NCBI GenBank assembly: GCA_947501105.1
Contig: CANMUP010000002.1
Span: 248,001-312,000 of the forward strand
Length of the DNA stretch: 64,000 nt
Direction: 5' to 3'
DNA from: an uncultured Flaviramulus sp.
GTDB taxonomy: Bacteria > Bacteroidota > Bacteroidia > Flavobacteriales > Flavobacteriaceae
Position numbers and translations under genes: made by a program. The notes under the pieces are model-generated. The model did not search any database. It worked only from the letters and a program-made list of their open reading frames with translations, and had not been told where the DNA came from. Positions 46,308 to 54,444 of the stretch are shown here, in pieces (positions within the stretch are counted from its first letter, which is position 1; each line of letters starts with the position of its first letter).

Positions 46308-46340
46308 AAAAAAATCCGAAGTTCTAACTTCGGATTTTTT
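46308..46340. terminator. Bidirectional terminator
   Basis: A perfect 15-base inverted repeat (AAAAAATCCGAAGTT and complement) with A- and T-runs at its ends lies between the convergent lipoprotein and GNAT genes. Confidence 0.9.
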
Positions 46341-46363
46341 GTTTTTAATATATGTGATATTTT

Positions 46364-46660
46364 TTATATCCTTAAACCAACAGGAAGCATACGCTTATAC
46401 TTTCTGTTACCTCTTACAAACTTAGCAATTTCAGGGCTTGTTGGAACGATACTTAAGTTCCGACCTTCAATTTGTTCAAAAACTAGAGCTAAAAATTCTT
46501 TTTTAAAGTTTTCTTCTTTTATACCTTCAGGAATAATAAGCTTAGTTAAAAAAATCTTTCGTTCTTGTAAGGAATATTCAATTTTTGCTAAATGGTTATC
46601 TATTTTAATTTCAAACTGACGTAAAAAATCATTGTCAATTAATTCTGCACTTTCAACCAT
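46364..46660 (-). CDS. Small GNAT-like N-acetyltransferase (YjdJ/GCN5-related type)
   Basis: A 98-residue protein. The core FEIKIDNHLAKIEYSLQERKIFL and the end NLSIVPTSPEIAKFVRGNRKYKRML resemble the short GNAT family of YjdJ type, where the last helix often reads PxCxxxxxYIxxHPEY. The acetyl-CoA loop R/QxxGxG/A is not well kept (IKEENFKKEFLA stands at that place), so catalytic activity is uncertain. It is divergent from the alpha/beta hydrolase gene. A TACTTTTG element at 46725-46732 on the minus strand may be its promoter. Confidence 0.6.
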   Translation of the reverse strand: MVESAELIDNDFLRQFEIKIDNHLAKIEYSLQERKIFLTKLIIPEGIKEENFKKEFLALVFEQIEGRNLSIVPTSPEIAKFVRGNRKYKRMLPVGLRI

Positions 46661-46714
46661 AATGAATTTTATTTAATTTCTTAGGAATCTCTAAAATAGC
46701 GAGCGCTATTTGTA

Positions 46715-46732
46715 TAACTTTGTGCAAAAGTA
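46715..46732. promoter_or_regulatory. Abutting divergent -7 elements
   Basis: TAACTTTG on the plus strand (46715-46722) and TACTTTTG on the minus strand (46725-46732) are two bases apart. They would serve the hydrolase and the GNAT-like gene respectively, so only one promoter could be occupied at a time. Confidence 0.4.
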
Positions 46733-46776
46733 CGAAAAAAATTATAACCATCAATAAAATTATAGGTTAAAAGCTT

Positions 46777-47442
46777 ATGTGTCAAGAGATAATACATGTG
46801 TATTTAATGCCAGGAATGGCTGCGAGTCCTAAAATTTTCGAACATATTAAGTTACCAGAGAATCAATTTAAAATTCATTATTTAGAATGGATTATACCTG
46901 TTGACAAAGAACCTATAAGCGAATATGCTTTACGCCTTTCAAAAGATATTGAACACGACAATATTGTGCTACTTGGAGTGTCGTTTGGAGGTGTACTAGT
47001 TCAAGAAATTAATAAGCACATTAAAGTTAGAAAACTCATTATTGTGTCTAGCGTTAAATCGATGCGCGAACTACCAAAACGCATGTTAATTACAAAACTT
47101 ACTAAAGCATATAAGTTAGTGCCTACACAACTTGCCAGTAATATTGATGCTTTTGCTAAATACGCCTTTGGCAGTAATGTTAATAAGCGATTAGAGTTGT
47201 ATAAAAAATATTTATCAGTAAATAATAGTAAATATTTAAGTTGGGCCATTAAGAATATGGTGTGCTGGGATCAAGAAGATTACAACCCAGAGATAATTCA
47301 TATTCATGGAGATAACGATGCCGTATTTCCTATAAAAAATATTGTAAACTGTATTACAATAGAAAACGGGACACATATTATGATTATTAATAAATACAAA
47401 TGGTTTAATGAAAATTTGCCACGTATTATTTTAGAAAGCTAA
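46777..47442 (+). CDS. Alpha/beta hydrolase
   Basis: A 221-residue single-domain hydrolase without a signal peptide. The nucleophile elbow is GVSFGG (Ser69). A later acid is probably in HGDNDAVFP, and the histidine is in NGTHIMI. An oxyanion segment YLMPGMAASP lies near the start. The lid region is short, and the sequence looks like small esterases or thioesterases of flavobacteria. The substrate is unknown. The lytic transglycosylase gene follows after 34 bases on the same strand. Confidence 0.8.
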   Translation: MCQEIIHVYLMPGMAASPKIFEHIKLPENQFKIHYLEWIIPVDKEPISEYALRLSKDIEHDNIVLLGVSFGGVLVQEINKHIKVRKLIIVSSVKSMRELPKRMLITKLTKAYKLVPTQLASNIDAFAKYAFGSNVNKRLELYKKYLSVNNSKYLSWAIKNMVCWDQEDYNPEIIHIHGDNDAVFPIKNIVNCITIENGTHIMIINKYKWFNENLPRIILES

Positions 47443-47476
47443 TCATTTTTTCTACCTTTAAAAAAACTTATTAAAA

Positions 47477-48406
47477 ATGAAGATTATACAAAAAGCATTA
47501 GCGTTTGTGGGATTATTAAGTTTATGCGGATTATTTATTTATGCCCTACAAGATGCTCCTACCGATGAAAACTTTGAAACAAAGCTGATAAACGATTACA
47601 ATGTTTATGCACTTCAAGTTCCGAATGATTTAAATTTTGCAGGCGAATTGATGCCTCTTAAAGATCCAGATATTTTGGAGCGCATGGATAGAGAGCTATT
47701 GGTTAATACCTATTGGCAGTCTAACGGACTATTAATGTTTAAGCGTGCTAAAAAGTATTTTCCAGTTATTGAACCTATTTTAGCAAAGCATAATATTCCG
47801 GACGATTTTAAATATTTAGCTGTTATTGAAAGTGGCTTAACAAATGCTGTATCTCCAGCTGGTGCTAGAGGTGTATGGCAAATAATGAAATCTACAGGCA
47901 GAGAAAATGGTTTAGAAGTTAATACAAATGTGGACGAGCGTTATAATCTAGAAAAAGCAACCGAAGTGGCATGTAAATATTTGAAAAAATCTAAAGAAAA
48001 ATTAGGGTCTTGGACACTAGCAGCTGCTGCTTATAATGGTGGTAATGCGGGAATCTCTAGACGCTTAAAAGCACAAAAAGTTAGTGATTATTACGATTTA
48101 TTATTAGGTGAAGAAACTGGACGTTATTTGTTTAGAATTGTTGCTTTAAAAGAAATTTTATCGAACCCTAATAAATATGGGTTTAATTTCAGAGAAAAAG
48201 ATTTATATAAAAACATACCAACTTATAAAGTTGAGGTTGATACTGCTGTTACCAATTTTGCTAAGTTTGCTCAGAATTTTGGAATTAACTACAAAATATT
48301 AAAGTTGCACAATCCTTGGTTGCGTGAGCCACACCTTAATAATAAGTCCAGAAAATTATATACTATTGATATTCCAAAAGAAGGATATTATAACACTAAG
48401 CCATAA
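47477..48406 (+). CDS. Membrane-bound lytic transglycosylase (SLT domain)
   Basis: A 309-residue protein with an N-terminal membrane or signal segment (about 4-24). The goose-lysozyme/SLT fold covers about 85-235. The catalytic Glu118 is in VIESGLTNAVSPAGARGVWQI, and the AAYNGG motif occurs near 190. It cleaves peptidoglycan glycan strands with formation of anhydro-muropeptides. The C-terminal region (about 250-309, YKVEVDTAVTNFAKF...LHNPWL) resembles one degenerate LysM, as in MltD. Confidence 0.9.
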   Translation: MKIIQKALAFVGLLSLCGLFIYALQDAPTDENFETKLINDYNVYALQVPNDLNFAGELMPLKDPDILERMDRELLVNTYWQSNGLLMFKRAKKYFPVIEPILAKHNIPDDFKYLAVIESGLTNAVSPAGARGVWQIMKSTGRENGLEVNTNVDERYNLEKATEVACKYLKKSKEKLGSWTLAAAAYNGGNAGISRRLKAQKVSDYYDLLLGEETGRYLFRIVALKEILSNPNKYGFNFREKDLYKNIPTYKVEVDTAVTNFAKFAQNFGINYKILKLHNPWLREPHLNNKSRKLYTIDIPKEGYYNTKP

Positions 48407-48423
48407 AAGCTAAGCTTTATATT

Positions 48424-48999
48424 TTATCCTCTTCTTTTTTGTGCTCTTAAAGAGCCACCAGCTCCATAATGTTGGTTTGGTCCAGCGGCACGTTTCATAT
48501 TCTGCTTCATCATTTTTATTTGATCAGTCAGCATGCCTTGTTTATCCAATTTTGTAGCTTCAGTCAATAATTTTTGAGCTTCTTGTTTTCTGCGTTTAGA
48601 AAATGCAATACCGGCTAAATTAAGTTTTGCCATAGCCAAATCATGATTCATAGATAAGCCTAATGAAATAGCTTTCTTAAAATATTTCTCAGCTTCATTC
48701 ATATTGCTTTGAGATACCATAATACCATGCAAGTAATTATAATAACCTTGTTGTTTTTTCACTAAAGCAGCTTCTGGTTTTTTAATTTTGTTCAACCATT
48801 TTTTAGCACCATCAAAATCTTGTTTACGTAATCTTAAAAAAGCCAATAAAATAAATTCGTTTTTAAAATATAAGAACACAAAAATTAAAGACAATAGAAT
48901 AAACATTATGCCATTACCAATATAACCTTCAGTAAATTGATAAACGGCATAGGCTATAATACTAGCTGCAATTATTAATTTTATAATTTTGTTGTACAT
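48424..48999 (-). CDS. Membrane-anchored TPR-like protein
   Basis: A 191-residue protein. Two N-terminal membrane segments (about 7-24 and 28-46) are followed by a helical region with tetratricopeptide-like repeats. NEAEKYFKKAISLGLSMNHD and LAMAKLNLAGIAFSKRRKQEAQKLLTEA are the clearest units. The tail is basic and glycine-rich (NQHYGAGGSLRAQKRRG). The family is seen in flavobacteria as a DUF-type protein without known function; protein-protein binding is likely. Confidence 0.7.
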   Translation of the reverse strand: MYNKIIKLIIAASIIAYAVYQFTEGYIGNGIMFILLSLIFVFLYFKNEFILLAFLRLRKQDFDGAKKWLNKIKKPEAALVKKQQGYYNYLHGIMVSQSNMNEAEKYFKKAISLGLSMNHDLAMAKLNLAGIAFSKRRKQEAQKLLTEATKLDKQGMLTDQIKMMKQNMKRAAGPNQHYGAGGSLRAQKRRG

Positions 49000-49199
49000 G
49001 ATGCTTAATTTGTAATAAAGTTAGATGCTTTTTATTGAAAACAATCTTTTCTTATTGTTTTATGAGTGCAAAGAAACTAAATTTTTATTAAAAATTTGGT
49101 ATTCTTATTTAACAAAAATCAGTGATTATCCTAAATAAATAAAGGCATGGAGCGTTTTTTTACTTTTAAAATAAAATAAAAAATATTTTTAAAATAAGG

Positions 49200-49231
49200 T
49201 TTGCCAAAGTAATAAAGGCTTTGTATATTTG
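49200..49231 (+). promoter_or_regulatory. Promoter of rpmH
   Basis: The -33 element TTTG (49200-49203) and the -7 element TATATTTG (49224-49231) are 20 bases apart, an almost perfect Bacteroidota housekeeping promoter. The 200 bases to its left, after the TPR gene start, show nothing else. Confidence 0.75.
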
Positions 49232-49298
49232 CCCTCGGTTTTGAGGAAAGCCTAGAGTTTATAAAAATTACAATTTTAGATTTTAAAAATATAAGACA

Positions 49299-49460
49299 AT
49301 GCCAAAAAGAACGTTTCAGCCATCAAAAAGAAAGAGAAGAAACAAACACGGTTTCAGAGAAAGAATGGCTTCTGCTAACGGTAGAAAAGTATTAGCACGT
49401 AGAAGAGCTAAAGGAAGAAAAAAATTATCTGTTTCATCTGAAACTAGACATAAAAAATAA
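49299..49460 (+). CDS. rpmH: 50S ribosomal protein L34
   Basis: A 53-residue, very basic ribosomal protein. [20 protein letters not shown] followed by [18 protein letters not shown] matches the universal L34 sequence. The start ATG at 49299 has the -7 promoter element about 68 bases upstream. A strong terminator follows. The extra C-terminal tail after KGRKKLSV is typical of Bacteroidota. Confidence 0.98.
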   Translation: MPKRTFQPSKRKRRNKHGFRERMASANGRKVLARRRAKGRKKLSVSSETRHKK

Positions 49461-49491
49461 TGATTAACAATTGTTGATAATAAAAAGGTGT

Positions 49492-49515
49492 TACTTAAGT
49501 GTAACGCCTTTTTTT
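49492..49515 (+). terminator. Terminator of rpmH
   Basis: The stem AAAAAGGTGTTAC / GTAACGCCTTTTT has one mismatch and a T-run. It starts 31 bases after the rpmH stop. Confidence 0.8.
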
Positions 49516-49530
49516 ATATCTACTAAATAG

Positions 49531-49538
49531 TATTTTTG
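49531..49538 (+). promoter_or_regulatory. -7 promoter element (TATTTTTG) of carB
   Basis: It is an exact TAnnTTTG match 33 bases before the carB ATG, just after the rpmH terminator. Confidence 0.45.
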
Positions 49539-49571
49539 TAACAATTTTATATAAAACACAATACAATTAAA

Positions 49572-52424
49572 ATGCCAAAAAATCCTAAACTAAAATCTAT
49601 ACTAATTATTGGTTCAGGACCTATTGTCATAGGTCAAGCGTGTGAATTTGATTACTCAGGAACACAAGCATTACGTTCTTTAAGAGAAGATGGAATTGAG
49701 ACTATTCTTATCAATTCTAATCCAGCAACAATTATGACAGATCCGTCAATGGCTGATCATGTATACTTGTTGCCGCTTACAACAAAATCACTAATAAAAA
49801 TACTTAAAGATCACCCACAAATTGATGCTGTTTTACCCACTATGGGCGGGCAAACGGCTTTGAATTTATGTATTGAAGCTGACGAGAAAGGAATTTGGGA
49901 AGATTTTGGTGTAGAAATTATTGGAGTAGATATTGCTGCTATTAATATTACTGAAGATAGAGAGCAGTTTAGAGAGTTGATGCTTAAAATTGGTATTCCA
50001 ATGGCACCTCAAGCTACTGCGACTTCATATTTAAAAGGAAAAGAGATTGCTCAAGAATTCGGTTTTCCTTTAGTAATTAGAGCATCGTATACTTTGGGAG
50101 GGGCGGGAGCATCTTTTGTACATAAAGAAGAAGAATTTGATGAATTATTAACTCGTGGATTAGAGATTTCTCCGATACACGAAGTTATGATCGATAAGGC
50201 ACTTATAGGTTGGAAAGAATATGAATTAGAGTTGCTTAGAGATGCTAATGATAATGTAGTTATTATCTGCTCAATTGAAAACATGGATCCTATGGGGATT
50301 CATACAGGAGATTCAATTACAGTAGCACCAGCTATGACTTTAAGCGATAGAACCTACCAAAAAATGCGTGATATGGCTATTCATATGATGCGTAGCATTG
50401 GCGATTTTGCGGGTGGTTGTAATGTGCAATTTGCAGTAAGCCCTGATGAAAATGAAGATATTATTGCTATTGAAATCAATCCACGTGTATCACGTTCATC
50501 TGCATTAGCAAGTAAAGCAACTGGATATCCAATTGCTAAAATTGCTGCGAAATTAGCGTTAGGTTATCACTTAAATGAGTTAAATAATCAAATTACAAAA
50601 TCTACTTCGGCGTTGTTTGAGCCAACTTTAGATTATGTTATTGTAAAAATTCCACGCTGGAATTTCGATAAATTTGAAGGAAGCGATAGAACATTAGGAC
50701 TTCAAATGAAATCTGTAGGTGAAGTTATGGGTATTGGGCGATCGTTTCAAGAAGCATTGCACAAAGCAACACAGTCGCTTGAAATTAAGCGAAATGGCTT
50801 AGGAGCTGACGGAAAAGAGAATAAGAATTACGATCAGATTATTGAAAAGTTAACTTATGCCTCTTGGGATAGAGTCTTCATAATTTATGATGCTATCCGA
50901 ATGGGAATTCCTTTAAGCAGAATTCATGAAATCACAAAAATAGATATGTGGTTTTTAAAGCAATATGAAGAATTACATTTCCTTAATAATGAAATTTCAA
51001 CATTTACAATTGATACTATAGAGAAGGATTTACTTCTTGAAGCCAAACAAAAAGGTTATGGAGATAGACAAATAGCGCACATGTTGGGTTGTTTAGAAAG
51101 TCAAGTTTATAAGAAACGTGAAGAAATGGGAGTAAACCGCGTTTATAAATTAGTTGATACTTGTGCTGCAGAATTTGAAGCTAAAACACCTTATTACTAT
51201 TCTACTTTTGAAAGCGATATGGAAACCATAGATGGAAACCGTTATGCCGATAATGAAAGCGTAGTTACAGATAAGAAAAAAATTATAGTTTTAGGTTCAG
51301 GACCAAATAGAATAGGGCAAGGAATTGAATTTGATTATTGTTGTGTGCATGGGGTTTTAGCTGCTGCTGAATGTGGATACGAAACCATTATGATTAACTG
51401 TAATCCAGAAACGGTTTCAACCGATTTTGATACTGCTGATAAATTATATTTCGAGCCTGTTTTTTGGGAACATATTTATGATATTATTAAGCACGAAAAA
51501 CCAGAGGGTGTTATTGTACAGTTAGGTGGACAAACCGCTTTGAAACTTGCTGAAAAATTAACAAAATATGGCATTAAAATAATAGGAACAAGCTTTGAAT
51601 CGTTGGATTTAGCTGAAGATAGAGGCCATTTTTCTAAATTATTAAAAGAAAATAATATTCCTTACCCTCAATTTGATATAGCTACTACTGCTGATGAAGC
51701 AGCTGCAATTTCAGATGTTTTAGACTTTCCAATTCTGGTAAGGCCATCTTATGTATTAGGAGGTCAAGGCATGAAAATTGTTATTAATAAAGAAGAATTA
51801 GAAAAACATGTGGTTGATTTATTAAGGCGCATGCCTGGGAATCAGTTATTATTAGACCATTATTTAGATGGAGCTATTGAAGCTGAAGCTGATGCTATTT
51901 GTGATGGTGAAGATGTTTATATTATCGGAATTATGGAACATATCGAACCTTGTGGGATTCACTCAGGCGATAGTAACTCTTTATTGCCACCATTTAATCT
52001 TGGAGACTTGGTAATGCAACAAATTATTGATCATACTAAAAAAATTGCCTTAGCATTAAATACGGTTGGATTAATAAATATTCAATTTGCTATTAAAGAT
52101 GATACTGTTTACATCATTGAAGCAAACCCAAGAGCGTCTCGTACTGTACCATTTATAGCAAAGGCTTATGGTGAGCCTTATGTGAATTATGCAACTAAGG
52201 TGATGCTAGGAGAAAAGAAAGTTAAGGATTTTAATTTTCAACCAAAATTAGACGGTTATGCCATTAAGCAACCTGTATTTTCGTTTAATAAGTTCCATAA
52301 CGTGAATAAGAAACTAGGCCCAGAAATGAAAAGTACTGGCGAAAGCATTTTGTTTATTGACAGTTTAAAAGACGATCAATTTTATGATTTATATTCTAGA
52401 CGAAAAATGTATTTGAGTAAATAA
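49572..52424 (+). CDS. carB: Carbamoyl-phosphate synthase large subunit, short form
   Basis: A 950-residue enzyme making carbamoyl phosphate for pyrimidines and arginine, with glutamine hydrolysed by CarA (not in window). Two homologous halves are visible. Each starts with a preATP-grasp segment (IIGSGPIVIGQACEFDYSG and VLGSGPNRIGQGIEFDYCC) and contains an ATP-grasp fold with EINPR/EANPR metal motifs. The chain stops soon after the second ATP-grasp domain. The C-terminal MGS-like allosteric domain (about 120 residues in E. coli CarB, which has 1073) is therefore missing. I recall this short form from other flavobacteria. Control by UMP or ornithine through that domain would be absent. Confidence 0.95.
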   Translation: MPKNPKLKSILIIGSGPIVIGQACEFDYSGTQALRSLREDGIETILINSNPATIMTDPSMADHVYLLPLTTKSLIKILKDHPQIDAVLPTMGGQTALNLCIEADEKGIWEDFGVEIIGVDIAAINITEDREQFRELMLKIGIPMAPQATATSYLKGKEIAQEFGFPLVIRASYTLGGAGASFVHKEEEFDELLTRGLEISPIHEVMIDKALIGWKEYELELLRDANDNVVIICSIENMDPMGIHTGDSITVAPAMTLSDRTYQKMRDMAIHMMRSIGDFAGGCNVQFAVSPDENEDIIAIEINPRVSRSSALASKATGYPIAKIAAKLALGYHLNELNNQITKSTSALFEPTLDYVIVKIPRWNFDKFEGSDRTLGLQMKSVGEVMGIGRSFQEALHKATQSLEIKRNGLGADGKENKNYDQIIEKLTYASWDRVFIIYDAIRMGIPLSRIHEITKIDMWFLKQYEELHFLNNEISTFTIDTIEKDLLLEAKQKGYGDRQIAHMLGCLESQVYKKREEMGVNRVYKLVDTCAAEFEAKTPYYYSTFESDMETIDGNRYADNESVVTDKKKIIVLGSGPNRIGQGIEFDYCCVHGVLAAAECGYETIMINCNPETVSTDFDTADKLYFEPVFWEHIYDIIKHEKPEGVIVQLGGQTALKLAEKLTKYGIKIIGTSFESLDLAEDRGHFSKLLKENNIPYPQFDIATTADEAAAISDVLDFPILVRPSYVLGGQGMKIVINKEELEKHVVDLLRRMPGNQLLLDHYLDGAIEAEADAICDGEDVYIIGIMEHIEPCGIHSGDSNSLLPPFNLGDLVMQQIIDHTKKIALALNTVGLINIQFAIKDDTVYIIEANPRASRTVPFIAKAYGEPYVNYATKVMLGEKKVKDFNFQPKLDGYAIKQPVFSFNKFHNVNKKLGPEMKSTGESILFIDSLKDDQFYDLYSRRKMYLSK

Positions 52425-52447
52425 AAATATTTGTTTAAAATTATAAT

Positions 52448-52477
52448 AAAAAAGCCGCTTTATAGCGGCTTTTTTTA
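52448..52477 (+). terminator. Terminator of carB
   Basis: A perfect stem AAAAAAGCCGCT / AGCGGCTTTTTT with a TTAT loop and T-run, 23 bases after the stop. Confidence 0.92.
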
Positions 52478-52565
52478 TTGGCAAATAACAAAGTAATACC
52501 TTTATTTGATTATCAATTTTATAGGTTTATTACTTATATCATACAAATTTTTATGAAATTAACAG

Positions 52566-52590
52566 AAAACCTTACTAAAAGTAAGGTTTT
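52566..52590. terminator. Second hairpin between carB and the tail-fibre-like gene
   Basis: A perfect 10-base stem AAAACCTTAC / GTAAGGTTTT with a TAAAA loop. It lacks a long T-run and lies 72 bases before the next start codon, so it may be a weak terminator or a leader structure. Confidence 0.45.
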
Positions 52591-52662
52591 AGCTTATTTG
52601 AGTATCATTTTTAAGTAGTAATTTTGAGAAGAATACTTTTTCTAACTAAAAAATTATACATA

Positions 52663-53682
52663 ATGAAAATTAAATCTTTTTTAATAATAATGATTGGCCT
52701 ATTGAGTTTAAGCTTTGAAGCTCAGGTTAGTACGCCAAGCGGGACAATAAACGCAACAACAAACCCTTCTACAGGAAATGTTGGTATAGGGACATCTACG
52801 CCAAATTCTAAATTAGAAGTTGTAGGTGATTTAAAAGCAACTTACGGAATATTTCCAGGTAGAGAACTTAATTACGAAACTTTTATAGATTGGAACGATG
52901 TTCAAGAAAAAAGTATTGTTTTATCTGCTGGAAAAACTATTCCAAGTTCATCTAATAAACGTCTTTTTAATATACACGATATATCAATGGATATGTGGGG
53001 TTCTTTAACTAATGGAACTATTCTTAATATGTATGATAGATCTGGTAAGAGTAGGTTTAGTGTAAGCGCATATGAAGGGAATGGATCAAGTTTAGAATTA
53101 AAAAATAAAAATGAAAATATTATTTTTAGAGCAAATGCCAATAGTACTAGTGGAGGCTATGTAGATATGCCTGATACTAATTCTAAGTTTATTATTGGAG
53201 GTTGGTCAAATGATCCAATTATAGCTACTCATAAATTTGTAGTAAAAGGAAGTTCTTTAATTCAAGGAAATATTATAACTGATTCTAATATTGGTATAGG
53301 GACTTCAAGTTTTTCTGATGGGAATGATACTTATAAACTTTCTGTAAAAGGAAAAGTAAGAGCAGAAGAAGTTAAAGTTTATAATACATGGGCTGATTAT
53401 GTTTTTAACGATAATTATAATCTACCATCACTGCAACAAGTAGAAAGTTATATTAAAAAAAATGGGCACTTGCCTAATGTTCCTTCTGCTAAAGAGGTAG
53501 TTGAAAATGGTTTAGAGCTTGGAGAAATATCAAAAATTCAACAAGAAAAAATTGAAGAATTGACTCTTTATGTTATTGAACAAAATAAAATTAATAATGA
53601 GCAAAGTTTAGAATTGAAAAAGCAATCAAAAGAAATTGAAGAATTGAAAGCTATGGTTAAAGCTTTAGTAGAAAAGAAGTAA
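52663..53682 (+). CDS. Tail-fibre-like exported protein with coiled-coil C-terminus
   Basis: A 339-residue protein with a signal peptide (MKIKSFLIIMIGLLSLSFEAQ); the ATG at 52663 is chosen over 52624 for this reason. The segment GNVGIGTSTPNSKLEVVGDL, with a second NIGIGTSSF later, is the beta-rich linker of phage tail-fibre-like proteins that Bacteroidota carry on the chromosome. The C-terminal part DYVFNDNYNLPSLQQVESYI...NGHLPNVPSAKEV is a conserved module that resembles the region around an S74 peptidase site. It is followed by a trimeric coiled coil (KIEELTLYVIEQ to the end). It is probably a cell-surface trimer. It stands next to the minus-strand glyco/radical SAM cluster, convergent with it. 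Confidence 0.7.
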   Translation: MKIKSFLIIMIGLLSLSFEAQVSTPSGTINATTNPSTGNVGIGTSTPNSKLEVVGDLKATYGIFPGRELNYETFIDWNDVQEKSIVLSAGKTIPSSSNKRLFNIHDISMDMWGSLTNGTILNMYDRSGKSRFSVSAYEGNGSSLELKNKNENIIFRANANSTSGGYVDMPDTNSKFIIGGWSNDPIIATHKFVVKGSSLIQGNIITDSNIGIGTSSFSDGNDTYKLSVKGKVRAEEVKVYNTWADYVFNDNYNLPSLQQVESYIKKNGHLPNVPSAKEVVENGLELGEISKIQQEKIEELTLYVIEQNKINNEQSLELKKQSKEIEELKAMVKALVEKK

Positions 53683-53763
53683 ACACATTTATTAAACTAA
53701 ACGAAAGAACTATACAAGAATTTATACAGGATATTCTTCTTTAATTTGCGAGGTCCAATAATA

Positions 53764-54444
53764 TTAAAGATTAATATCCTTTATTTGAATTTTAAAAATG
53801 AAATTAAGTTCTCCGTAAACTTTCTTTTCAAAAATTGATATCAATTTGAGGTTATTACTATTGGCCAGATTTTTAATTTTTTTTAAATCACAATCAATTG
53901 ATAAGATCATAAATACATTTCTATCATTTAATCGGTTAGATAATTGTTCAAATAAATTCTTAAAATAATTGAAATCTGTCCCGCAAAACCAGGCTTGTTC
54001 TTTAACGGATTTTGGATTTTTAGGATAATAAGGAGGATTAATGATTATATAATCAAAGCTAAATTTTGTTAAGTTTTCAAAAAGATTAGAATGAATACAT
54101 GTTATTGGTAAATTGTTTTCAATTGAGGCCTTTTGAAGATATTCTAGAGCTGTTTCATTAATATCTGATGCAATTACATTAGCTCCTTTTTTATTTGCAA
54201 ACAATGATATAATGCCACTACCACAACCTAATTCTAATACATTTTTTTCTTTTAAATCAAGTGTATCAATAAAATCTAATAGAATTTTTGTGCTAAAAGT
54301 TAAGTGAGGTGGGAATACATCAGGATGAACAATGACACTAATCTCTTTGTATTTATACGTTCTCGATTTTCTATAATAAAATTTTAACCCTGTTTTTAAT
54401 AGTGGATTTGCGATTCGTTTTATTAGAGTTCTTAAAGATGCCAT
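53764..54444 (-). CDS. Class I SAM-dependent methyltransferase (small-domain, NPPY type)
   Basis: A 226-residue methyltransferase with SAM motif I VLELGCGSGIIS, motif II acid in VIASDINE, and the motif IV IINPPYYPKNP. NPPY is typical of enzymes methylating a planar nitrogen (bases, glutamine), for example HemK/PrmC and RsmC. No signal peptide is present; the basic N-terminus may contact an acidic or lipid partner. Its start overlaps the radical SAM stop by one base, which ties it to the cluster. The target is unknown. Confidence 0.82.
   Translation of the reverse strand: MASLRTLIKRIANPLLKTGLKFYYRKSRTYKYKEISVIVHPDVFPPHLTFSTKILLDFIDTLDLKEKNVLELGCGSGIISLFANKKGANVIASDINETALEYLQKASIENNLPITCIHSNLFENLTKFSFDYIIINPPYYPKNPKSVKEQAWFCGTDFNYFKNLFEQLSNRLNDRNVFMILSIDCDLKKIKNLANSNNLKLISIFEKKVYGELNFIFKIQIKDINL

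Noticed and set aside
49000-49571. Chromosome origin near rpmH
   Set aside because: rpmH often lies by dnaA/oriC in other phyla, but no DnaA-box cluster or dnaA gene is present here.
52624-53682. Tail-fibre-like gene as part of a prophage
   Set aside because: No capsid, terminase, integrase or other phage gene is nearby; the GIGTxxP type is common in non-phage Bacteroidota proteins.
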